A stretch of 64,000 nucleotides of DNA from Colletes latitarsis (taxonomy: Eukaryota; Arthropoda; Insecta; Hymenoptera; Colletidae), in the NCBI RefSeq assembly GCF_051014445.1, contig NC_135141.1, forward strand, positions 1,984,001-2,048,000. Direction: 5' to 3'. The notes below the pieces were generated by a model. The model ran no database searches, was not told the origin of the DNA, and saw only the letters and a list, made by a program, of their open reading frames with translations. Shown here in pieces: positions 23,738 through 35,493 of the stretch; positions within the stretch are counted from its first letter, which is position 1; every line of letters begins with the position of its first letter. The position numbers were made by a program, and so were the translations under genes.

Positions 23738-26700
23738 CATTACTACGTGATTCAAATCCGAAAAAACCCAGGATCTGGCCAACAAGTATGCAAAGAAGTC
23801 AAAATCATGAGCGAGATGCGGGCATAACCCAGACCTAACCCAGACCTAACCGGTGTTAGCCTCTAAAATGTGGATCGAAACCAAATTTAATGGATTGTTT
23901 CTGTGTGGTGCCACATTACTACGTGATTCAAATCCGAAAAAACCCAGGATCTGGCCAACAAGTATGCAAAGAAGTCAAAATCATGAGCGAGATGCGGGCA
24001 TAACCCAGACCTTACCGGTGTCATCCTTTATAATATTGATCGAAACCAAGTTTAATGGACTGTTTCAGTGTGGTACCACATTACTACGTGACTCAAACCC
24101 GAAAAAACCCAGGTTCTGGCCAACAAGTATGCGAAGAAGGCAAAATCATGTGCCAGATGCAGGCATAACCCAGACTTAACCCAGACCTAACCGGTATTAT
24201 CCTCTAAAATATTGATCGAAACCAGCTTTAATTGACTGTTTCAATGTGGACAAACATTACTACGTGATTCAAACCCGAAGAAACCCAGGATCTGGCCAAC
24301 AAGTATGCGAAGAAGGCAAAATCATGAGCCAGATGCGGGCATAACCCAGACCTAACCCAGACCTAACCGGTTTTATCCTCTAAAATGTGGATCGAAACCA
24401 AGTTTAATAGACTGTTTCAGTGTGGTATCACATTACTACGTGACTCAAACCCGAAAAAACCAAGGTTCTGGCCAACAAGTATGCGAAGAAGGCAAAATCA
24501 TGAGCCAGATGCGGGCATAACCCAGACCTAACCCAGACCTAACCGGTGTCATCCTTTAAAATATTGATCGAAACCAAGTTTAGTGGACTGTTTCAGTGTG
24601 GTACCACATTACTACGTAACTCAAACACGAAATAACCCGGGATATGGCCAACAAGTATGCGAAGAAGGCAAAATCATGAGCCAGATGCGGGCATAACCCA
24701 GACCTAACCCAGACCTAACCGGTGTCATCCTTTAAAATATTGATCGAAACCAAGTTTAGTGGACTGTTTCAGTGTGGTACCACATTACTACGTAACTCAA
24801 ACACGAAATAACCCGGGATATGGCCAACAAGTATGCGAAGAAGGCAAAATCATGTGCCAGATGCAGGCATAACCCAGACTTAACCCAGACCTAACCGGTT
24901 TTATCCTCTAAAATATTGATCGAAACCAGCTTTAATTGACTGTTTCAATGTGGACAAACATTACTACGTGATTCAAACCCGAAGAAACCCAGGATCTGGC
25001 CAACAAGTATGCGAAGAAGGCAAAATCATGAGCCTGATGCGGGCATAACCCAGACCTAACCCAGACCTATCCGGTTTTATCCTCCAAAATATTGATCGAA
25101 ACCAGGTTTAATGGACTGTTCCAATGTGGTACAACATTACTACGTGATTCAAACCCGTAGAAACCCAGGATCTGGCCAACAAGTATGCGAAGAAGGCAAA
25201 ATCATGAGCCAGATGCGCGCATAAGCCCGACCTAACCCAGACCTAGCCGGTGTTATCCTCCAAAATATTGATCGAAACCAAATTTAATGGTCTGTTTCTG
25301 TGTGGTACCGCATTACTACGTGTTTCAAACCCGAAAAAACCCAGCTTCTGGCCAACAAGTATGCGAAGAAAGCAAAATCATGTGCCAGATGCAGGCATAA
25401 CCCAGACCTAACCCAGACCTAACCAGTTTTGTCCTCTAAAATATTGATCGAAACCAGGTTTAATCGACTGTTTCAATGTGGTACAACATTACTACGTCAT
25501 TCAATCCCGAAAAAACCCAGGATGTAGCCAACAAGTTTTCCAAGAAGGCAAAATCATGAGCCAGATGTGGGCATAAGCCAGACCTAACCCAGACCTAACC
25601 GGTGTTATCCTCTAAAATGTGGGTCGAAACCAGCTTTAATTGACTGTTTCAGTGTGGTACCACATTACTACGTGACTCAAACCCGAAAAAACCCAGGGTC
25701 TGGCCAACAAGTATGCGAAGAAGGCAAAATCATGAGCCAGATGCGGACATAAGCCAGACCTACCCCAGCCCTAACCTGTTTTATCCTCTAAAATATTGAT
25801 CGAAACCAGGTTTTATTGACTGTTACTGTGTGGTACCACATTACTACGTGATTCAAATGCGAAAAAACCCAGGATCTGGCCAACAAGTATGCGAAGAAGG
25901 CAAAATCATGAGCCAGAAGTGGGCATAAGCCAGACCTAACCCAGACCTAACCGGTTTTATCCTCTAAAATATTGATCGAAACCAGGTTTTATTTACTGCT
26001 ACTGTGTGGTACCACATTACTACGTGATTCAAATACGAAAAAACCCAGGATCTGGCCAACAAGTATGCAAAGAAGGCAAAATCATGAGCCAGATGTGGGC
26101 ATAACCCAGACCTAACCCACACCTAACCGGTGCCATCCTTTAAAATATTGATCGAAACCAGGTTTAGTTGTCTGTTTCAGTGTGGTACCACATTACTACG
26201 TGACTCAAACCCGAAAAAACCCAGGATCTGGCCAACAAGTATGCGAAGAAGGCAAAATCATGAGCCAGAAGTGGGCATAAGCCAGACCTAACCCAGACCT
26301 AACCGGTTTTATCCTCTAAAATATTGATCGAAACCAGGTTTTATTTACTGCTACTGTGTGGTACCACATTACTACGTGATTCAAATGCGAAAAAACCCAG
26401 GATCTGGCCGACAAGTATGCGAAGAAGGCAAAATCATGAACCAGATGCGCGCATAACCCAGACCTTACCCAGACCTAACCGGTGTCATCCTTTATAATAT
26501 TGATCGAAACCAAGTTTAATGGACTGTTTCAGTGTGGTACCACATTACTACGTGAATCAAACCCGAAAAAACCCAGGGTCTGGCCAACAAGTATGCGAAG
26601 AAGGCAAAATCATGAGCCAGATGCGGACATAAGCCAGACCTACCCCAGCCCTAACCTGTTTTATCCTCTAAAATATTGATCGAAACCAGGTTTTATTGAC

Positions 26701-29306
26701 TGTTACTGTGTGGTACCACATTACTACGTGATTCAAATCCGAAAAAACCCAGCATCTGGCCAACAAGTATGCAAAGAAGGAAAAATCATGAGCCAGATGC
26801 GGGCATAGCCCAGACCTAACCGGTTTTATCCTCTAAAATATTCATCGAAATGTGGTTTAATTGACTGTTACTGTGTGGTGCCACATTACTACGTGATTCA
26901 AATCCGAAAAAACCCAGGATCTGGCCAACAAGTATGCAAAGAAGTCAAAATCATGAGCGAGATGCGGGCATAACCCAGACCTAACCCAGACCTAACCGGT
27001 GCTATCCTCTAAAATGTGGATCGAAACCAAATTTAATGGATTGTTTCTGTGTGGTGCCACATTACTACGTGATTCAAATCCGAAAAAACCCAGGATCTGT
27101 CCAACAAGTATGCAAAGAAGTCAAAATCATGAGCGAGATGCGGGCATAACCCAGACCTTACCCAGACCTAACCGGTGTCATCCTTTATAATATTGATCGA
27201 AACCAAGTTTAATGGACTGTTTCAGTGTGGTACCACATTACTACGTGACTCAAACCCGAAAAAACCCAGGTTCTGGCCAACAAGTATGCGAAGAAGGCAA
27301 AATCATGTGCCAGATACGGGCATAACCCAGACCTAACCGGTTTTATCCTCTAAAATATTCATCGAAATGTGGTTTAATTGACTGTTACTGTGTGGTGCCA
27401 CATTACTACGTGATTCAAATCCGAAAAAACCCAGGATCTGGCCAACAAGTATGCAAAGAAGTCAAAATCATGAGCGAGATGCGGGCATAACCCAGACCTA
27501 ACCCAGACCTAACCGGTGTTATCCTCTAAAATGTGGATCGAAACCAGCTTTAATTGACTGTTTCAGTGTGGTACCACATTACTTCGTGACTCAAACCCGA
27601 AAAAACCCAGGTTCTGGCCAACAAGTATGCGAAGAAGGCAAAATCATGAGCCAGATGTGGGCATAAGCCAGACCTAACCCAGACCTAACCGATTTTATCC
27701 GCTAAAATATTGATCGAAACCAGGTTTAGTTGACTGTTTCGTTGTGGTACTGCATTACTACGTGATTCAAACAGGGTAAAACCCAGGTTCTGGCCAACAA
27801 GTATGCGATGAAGGCTGAATCATGATCGAGATGCGGGCATAAGCCAGACCTAACCCAGACCTAACCGGTGTTAGCCTCCAAAATATTGATCGAAACCAGG
27901 TTTAGTTGACTGTTTCGTTATCGTACCGCATTACTACGCCATTCAAACAGGGTAAAACCCAGGTTCTGGCCAACAAGTATGCGATGAAGGTAGAATCATG
28001 AGCGAGATGCGGGCATAACCCAGACCTAACCCAGACCTAACCGGTGTTAACCTCCAAAATATTGATCGAAACCAAATTTAATGGATTGTTTCTGTGTGGT
28101 GCCACATTACTACGTGATTCAAATCCGAAAAAACCCAGGATCTGGCCAACAAGTATGCAAAGAAGTCAAAATCATGAGCGAGATGCGGGCATAACCCAGA
28201 CCTTACCCAGACCTAACCGGTGTCATCCTTTAAAATATTGATCGAAACCAAGTTTAGTGGACTGTTTCAGTGTGGTACCACATTACTACGTAACTCAAAC
28301 ACGAAATAACCCGGGATATGGCCAACAAGTATGCGAAGAAGGCAAAATCATGTGCCAGATGCAGGCATAACCCAGACTTAACCCAGACCTAACCGGTTTT
28401 ATCCTCTAAAATATTGATCGAAACCAGCTTTAATTGACTGTTTCAATGTGGACAAACATTACTACGTGATTCAAACCCGAAGAAACCCAGGATCTGGCCA
28501 ACAAGTATGCGAAGAAGGCAAAATCATGAGCCTGATGCGGGCATAACCCAGACCTAACCCAGACCTATCCGGTTTTATCCTCCAAAATATTGATCGAAAC
28601 CAGGTTTAATGGACTGTTCCAATGTGGTACAACATTACTACGTGATTCAAACCCGTAGAAACCCAGGATCTGGCCAACAAGTATGCGAAGAAGGCAAAAT
28701 CATGAGCCAGATGCGCGCATAAGCCCGACCTAACCCAGACCTAGCCGGTGTTATCCTCCAAAATATTGATCGAAACCAAATTTAATGGTCTGTTTCTGTG
28801 TGGTACCGCATTACTACGTGTTTCAAACCCGAAAAAACCCAGCTTCTGGCCAACAAGTATGCGAAGAAAGCAAAATCATGTGCCAGATGCAGGCATAACC
28901 CAGACCTAACCCAGACCTAACCAGTTTTGTCCTCTAAAATATTGATCGAAACCAGGTTTAATCGACTGTTTCAATGTGGTACAACATTACTACGTCATTC
29001 AATCCCGAAAAAACCCAGGATGTAGCCAACAAGTTTTCCAAGAAGGCAAAATCATGAGCCAGATGTGGGCATAAGCCAGACCTAACCCAGACCTAACCGG
29101 TGTTATCCTCTAAAATGTGGGTCGAAACCAGCTTTAATTGACTGTTTCAGTGTGGTACCACATTACTACGTGACTCAAACCCGAAAAAACCCAGGGTCTG
29201 GCCAACAAGTATGCGAAGAAGGCAAAATCATGAGCCAGATGCGGACATAAGCCAGACCTACCCCAGCCCTAACCTGTTTTATCCTCTAAAATATTGATCG
29301 AAACCA
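23738..29306. repeat. 32-monomer (5599-bp) higher-order unit, copy B
   Basis: A near-identical partner of copy A over almost its whole length as read by landmarks; the clearest difference is the 19826-19949 patch in A. From 24721 onwards the sequence is also organised as the 3498-bp unit. The partnership ends at about 29306: A switches to AAATTTAATGG at 23708, while B continues with AGGTTTTATTG. Confidence 0.9.
24721..28218. repeat. 20-monomer (3498-bp) unit, copy 2
   Basis: Begins at GGTGTCATCCTTTAAAATATT and is followed without a gap by copy 3. 20 x 176 - 22 = 3498, and exactly two 165-bp monomers are visible inside (near 26812 and 27330). The order includes AGAAGTGGGC monomers, a TTCAAATACG monomer, CATCCTTTATAATATTG, the CTACCCCAGCCC tail, two CATCGAAATGTGG monomers and a G1-G2-G3 module whose last monomer runs into copy 3. 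Confidence 0.92.
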
Positions 29307-31716
29307 GGTTTTATTGACTGTTACTGTGTGGTACCACATTACTACGTGATTCAAATGCGAAAAAACCCAGGATCTGGCCAACAAGTATGCGAAGAAGGCA
29401 AAATCATGAGCCAGAAGTGGGCATAAGCCAGACCTAACCCAGACCTAACCGGTTTTATCCTCTAAAATATTGATCGAAACCAGGTTTTATTTACTGCTAC
29501 TGTGTGGTACCACATTACTACGTGATTCAAATACGAAAAAACCCAGGATCTGGCCAACAAGTATGCAAAGAAGGCAAAATCATGAGCCAGATGTGGGCAT
29601 AACCCAGACCTAACCCACACCTAACCGGTGCCATCCTTTAAAATATTGATCGAAACCAGGTTTAGTTGTCTGTTTCAGTGTGGTACCACATTACTACGTG
29701 ACTCAAACCCGAAAAAACCCAGGATCTGGCCAACAAGTATGCGAAGAAGGCAAAATCATGAGCCAGAAGTGGGCATAAGCCAGACCTAACCCAGACCTAA
29801 CCGGTGTTATCCTCTAAAATATTGATCGAAACCAGGTTTTATTTACTGCTACTGTGTGGTACCACATTACTACGTGATTCAAATGCGAAAAAACCCAGGA
29901 TCTGGCCGACAAGTATGCGAAGAAGGCAAAATCATGAACCAGATGCGCGCATAACCCAGACCTTACCCAGACCTAACCGGTGTCATCCTTTATAATATTG
30001 ATCGAAACCAAGTTTAATGGACTGTTTCAGTGTGGTACCACATTACTACGTGAATCAAACCCGAAAAAACCCAGGGTCTGGCCAACAAGTATGCGAAGAA
30101 GGCAAAATCATGAGCCAGATGCGGACATAAGCCAGACCTACCCCAGCCCTAACCTGTTTTATCCTCTAAAATATTGATCGAAACCAGGTTTTATTGACTG
30201 TTACTGTGTGGTACCACATTACTACGTGATTCAAATCCGAAAAAACCCAGCATCTGGCCAACAAGTATGCAAAGAAGGAAAAATCATGAGCCAGATGCGG
30301 GCATAGCCCAGACCTAACCGGTTTTATCCTCTAAAATATTCATCGAAATGTGGTTTAATTGACTGTTACTGTGTGGTGCCACATTACTACGTGATTCAAA
30401 TCCGAAAAAACCCAGGATCTGGCCAACAAGTATGCAAAGAAGTCAAAATCATGAGCGAGATGCGGGCATAACCCAGACCTAACCCAGACCTAACCGGTGC
30501 TATCCTCTAAAATGTGGATCGAAACCAAATTTAATGGATTGTTTCTGTGTGGTGCCACATTACTACGTGATTCAAATCCGAAAAAACCCAGGATCTGTCC
30601 AACAAGTATGCAAAGAAGTCAAAATCATGAGCGAGATGCGGGCATAACCCAGACCTTACCCAGACCTAACCGGTGTCATCCTTTATAATATTGATCGAAA
30701 CCAAGTTTAATGGACTGTTTCAGTGTGGTACCACATTACTACGTGACTCAAACCCGAAAAAACCCAGGTTCTGGCCAACAAGTATGCGAAGAAGGCAAAA
30801 TCATGTGCCAGATACGGGCATAACCCAGACCTAACCGGTTTTATCCTCTAAAATATTCATCGAAATGTGGTTTAATTGACTGTTACTGTGTGGTGCCACA
30901 TTACTACGTGATTCAAATCCGAAAAAACCCAGGATCTGGCCAACAAGTATGCAAAGAAGTCAAAATCATGAGCGAGATGCGGGCATAACCCAGACCTAAC
31001 CCAGACCTAACCGGTGTTATCCTCTAAAATGTGGATCGAAACCAGCTTTAATTGACTGTTTCAGTGTGGTACCACATTACTTCGTGACTCAAACCCGAAA
31101 AAACCCAGGTTCTGGCCAACAAGTATGCGAAGAAGGCAAAATCATGAGCCAGATGTGGGCATAAGCCAGACCTAACCCAGACCTAACCGATTTTATCCGC
31201 TAAAATATTGATCGAAACCAGGTTTAGTTGACTGTTTCGTTGTGGTACTGCATTACTACGTGATTCAAACAGGGTAAAACCCAGGTTCTGGCCAACAAGT
31301 ATGCGATGAAGGCTGAATCATGATCGAGATGCGGGCATAAGCCAGACCTAACCCAGACCTAACCGGTGTTAGCCTCCAAAATATTGATCGAAACCAGGTT
31401 TAGTTGACTGTTTCGTTATCGTACCGCATTACTACGCCATTCAAACAGGGTAAAACCCAGGTTCTGGCCAACAAGTATGCGATGAAGGTAGAATCATGAG
31501 CGAGATGCGGGCATAACCCAGACCTAACCCAGACCTAACCGGTGTTAACCTCCAAAATATTGATCGAAACCAAATTTAATGGATTGTTTCTGTGTGGTGC
31601 CACATTACTACGTGATTCAAATCCGAAAAAACCCAGGATCTGGCCAACAAGTATGCAAAGAAGTCAAAATCATGAGCGAGATGCGGGCATAACCCAGACC
31701 TTACCCAGACCTAACC
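28219..31716. repeat. 20-monomer (3498-bp) unit, copy 3
   Basis: Tandem copy of 24721-28218 with very few differences, one being GGTGTTATCCTC near 29802 where copy 2 reads GGTTTTATCCTC near 26304. At 31717 the following monomer starts like CATCCTTTATAATATTG rather than CATCCTTTAAAATATTG, and higher-order regularity is lost. The two tandem 3498-bp copies make this the most homogeneous stretch in the window. Confidence 0.92.
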
Positions 31717-34335
31717 GGTGTCATCCTTTATAATATTGATCGAAACCAAGTTTAATGGACTGTTTCTGTGTGGTACCACATTACTACGTGATTCAAAACC
31801 GAAAAAACCCAGGATCAGGCCAACAAGTATGCGAAGAAGGCAAAATCATGTGCCAGATACGGGCATAACCCAGACCTTACCCAGACCTAACCGGTGTCAT
31901 CCTTTATAATATTGATCGAAACCAAGTTTAATGGACTGTTTCAGTGTGGTACCACATTACTACGTGACTCAAACCCGAAAAAACCCAGGTTCTGGCCAAC
32001 AAGTATGCGTAGAAGGCAAAATCATTTGCCAGATACGGGCATAACCCAGACCTAAACCAGACCTAACCGGTGTCATCCTCTAAAATATTGATCGAAACCA
32101 AGTGTAATGGGCCGTTTCAGTGTGATACCACATTTCTACGTGACTCAAACCCGAAAAAACCCAGGATCTGGCCAACAAGTATGCGAAGAAGGCAAAATCA
32201 TGAGCTAGATGCGGGCATTAGACAGACCTAACCCAGACCTAACCGGTTTTATCCTCTAAAATATTGATCGAATCCTGGTTTTGTTGACTGTTACTGTGTG
32301 GTACCACATTACTACGTGATTCAAATCCGAAAAAACCCAAAATCTGGCCAACAAGTATGCAAAGATGGCAAAATCATGAGCCAGATGCGGGCATAAGCCA
32401 GACCTAACCCAGACCTAACCGGTTTTATCCTCTAAAATGTTGATCGAAACCAGGTTTAGTTGACTGTTTCGTTGTGGTACCGCATTACTACGTGATTCAA
32501 ACAGGGTAAAACCCAGGTTCTGGCCAACAAGTATGCGATGAAGGCTGAATCATGATCGAGATGCGGGCATAACCCAGACCTAACCCAGACCTAACCGGTG
32601 TTAGCCACCAAAATATTGATCGGAACCAGGTTTAGTTGACTGTTCCGTTATTGTACCGCATTACTACGCCATTCAAACAGGGTAAAACCCAGGTTCTGGC
32701 CAACAAGTATGCGATGAAGGCTGAATCATGATCGAGATGCGGGCATAACCCAGACCTAACCCAGACCTAACCGGTGTTAGCCTCCAAAATATTGATCGAA
32801 ACTAGGTTTAATTGACTGTTTCACTGTGGTACCACATCACTACGTGATTCAAACTGGAAAAAACCCAGGATCTGGCCAACAAGTATGCGAAGAAGGCAAA
32901 ATCATGAGCCAGATGCGTGCATAACCCAGACCTAACCCAGACCTAACCGGTGTTATCCTCCAAAATATTGATCGAAACCAAATTTAATGGATTGTTTCTG
33001 TGTGCTACCACATTACTACGTGATTCGAAACCGAAAAAACCCAGGATCAGGCCAACAATTATGCGAAGAAGGCAAAATCATGTGCCAGATGCGCGCATAA
33101 CTCAGACCTAACCCAGACCTAACCGGTTTTATCCTGTAAAATATTGATCGAATCCTGGTTTTATTGACTGTTACTGTGTGGTGCCACATTACTACGTGAT
33201 TCAAATCCGAAAAAACCCAAAATCTGGCCAACAAGTATGCAAAGATGGCACAATCATGAGCCAGATGCGGGCATAAGCCAGACCTAACCCAGACCTAACC
33301 GGTGTCATCCTTTAAAATGTTGATCGAAACCAAGTCTAATGGTCTGTTTCTATGTGGTACCGCATTACTACGTGATTCAAACCCGAAAAAACCCAGGATC
33401 AGGCCATCAAATATACTAAGAAGTCAAAATCATGAGCGAGATGCGGGCATAACCCAGACCTAACCCAAACCTAACCGATGTTATCCTCTAAAATATTGAT
33501 CGAAACTAGGTTTAATTGACTGTTTCACTGTGGTACCACATCACTACGTGATTCAACCTGGAAAAAACCCAGGATCTGGCCAACAAGTATGCGAAGAAGG
33601 CATAATCATGAGCCAGATGTGGGCATAAGCCAGACCTAACCCAGACCTAACCGGTTTTATCCTCTAAAATATTGATCGATCCAGGTTTTATTGACTGCTA
33701 CTGTGTGGTACCACATTACTACGTGATTCAAATCCGAAAAAACCCAGGATCTGGCCAACAAGTATGCAAAGAAGGCAAAATCATGAGCCAGATGCGCGCA
33801 TAACCCAGACCTAAACCAGACCCAACCTGTGTCATCCTCTAAAATATTGATCGAAACCACGTTTTATGGGCCGTTTCAGTGTGGTATCACATTACTACGT
33901 GACTCAAACCCGAAAAAAACACAGGATCTGGCCAACAAGTATGCGAAGAAGGCAAAATCATGCGCCAGGTGCGTGCGTAACCCAGTCCTAACCCAGACCT
34001 AACCGGTTTTATCCTCTAAAATATTGATCGAAACCAGGTTTTATTGACTGTTACTGTGTGGTACCACATTACTACGTGATTCAAATCCGAAAAAACACAG
34101 GTTCCGGCCAACAAGTATGCGAAGAAGGCAAAATCATGAGCCAGATGTGGGCATAAGCCAGACCTAACCCAGACCTAACCGGTTTTATCCTCTAAAATAT
34201 TGATCGAAACCAGGTTTTATTTACTGCTACTGTGTGGTACCACATTACTACGTGATTCAAATGCGAAAAAACCCAGGATCTGGCCGACAAGTATGCGAAG
34301 AAGGCAAAATCATGAACCAGATGCGCGCATAACCC
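31717..34335. repeat. Mixed monomers right of the homogeneous domain (no gene)
   Basis: About 15 monomers. They include two CATCCTTTATAATATTG monomers in a row, a GAATCCTGGTTTTGTTG monomer, a G1-G2 pair (32442 and 32618), AACTAGGTTTAATTG and CCATCAAATATACTAAG monomers, and an ACCACGTTTTATGGGCC monomer (33857). Most of 32442-33595 is repeated at 36831-37973. Confidence 0.85.
32442..33595. repeat. Block repeated at 36831-37973 (~25-mer spacing)
   Basis: The rare words GTTAGCCACC (32600/36978), CAACAATTATGCG (33053/37431) and GATCGAATCC (33146/37524) keep a shift of 4378 bp, which is 25 x 176 minus two 11-bp units. At the left edge the shift is 4389, because the later copy lacks one tail unit near 36965. 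The copies part after about 33595, GTGGGCATAAGCC here against GCGTGCATAACCC there. Confidence 0.85.
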
Positions 34336-35350
34336 AGACCTTACCCAGACCTAACCGGTGTCATCCTTTATAATATTGATCGAAACCAAGTTTAATGGAC
34401 TGTTTCAGTGTGGTGCCACATTACTACGTGACTCAAACCCGAAAAAACCCAGGGTCTGGTCAACAAGTATGCGAAGAAGGCAAAATCATGAGCCAGATGC
34501 GGACATAAGCCAGACCTACCCCAGCCCTAACCTGTTTTATCCTCTAAAATATTGATCGAAACCAGGTTTTATTGACTGTTACTGTGTGGCACCACATTAC
34601 TACGTGATTCAAATCCGAAAAAACCCAGCATCTGGCCAACAAGTATGCAAAGAAGGAAAAATCATGAGCCAGATGCGGGCATAGCCCACACCTAACCGGT
34701 TTTATCCTCTAAAATATTCATCGAAATGAGGTTTAATTGACTGTTTCTGTGTGGTGCCACATTACTACGTGATTCAAATCCGAAAAAACCCAGGATCTGG
34801 CCAACAAGTATGCACAGAAGTCAAAATCATGAGCGAGATGCGGGCATAACCCAGACCTAACCCAGACCTAACCGGTGTTATCCTCTAAAATGTGGATCGA
34901 AACCAGCTTTAATTGACTGTTTCAGTGTGGTACCACATTTCTACGTGACTCAAACCCGAAAAAACCCAGGTTCTGGCCAACAAGTATGTGAAGAAGGCAA
35001 AATCATGAGCCAGATGTGGGCATAAGCCAGACCTAACCCAGACCTAACCGATTTTATCCTCTAAAATATTGATCGAAACCAGGTTTAGTTGACTGTTTCG
35101 TTGTGGTACCGCATTACTACGTGGTTCAAACAGGGTAAAACCCAGGTTCTGGCCAACAAGTATGCGATGAAGGCTGAATCATGATCGAGATGCGGGCATA
35201 ACCCAGACCTAACCCAGACCTAACCGGTGTTAGCCTCCAAAATATTGATCGAAACCAGGTTTAGTTGACTGTTTTGTTATCGTACGGCATTACTACGCCA
35301 TTCAAACAGGGTAAAACCCAGGTTCTGGCCAACAAGTATGCGATGAAGGC
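34336..35350. repeat. Six-monomer block shared with the window start
   Basis: Partner of 1-1015 at a constant shift of 34335 bp, ending with a G1-G2 pair (35071 and 35247). Minor differences exist: GGTGCCACATT at 34412, CACAGAAGTC near 34813, GTTTTGTTATCGTACGGC in G2. Parts of it also match the homogeneous domain (CATCCTTTATAATATTG, the CTACCCCAGCCC tail), which makes it a link between old and young monomer orders. Confidence 0.85.
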
Positions 35351-35493
35351 TGAATCATGATCGAGATGCGGGCATAACCCAGACCTAACCCAGACCTAAC
35401 CGGTGTTAGCCTCCAAAATATTGATCGAAACTAGGTTTAATTGACTGTTTCACGGTGGTACCACATCACTACGTGATTCAAACTGGAAAAAAC

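Noticed and set aside
33016..33860. Minus-strand open frames of 67-72 codons
   Set aside because: They are antisense readings of ordinary monomers, with no conserved domain, and are lost in neighbouring copies by single substitutions.
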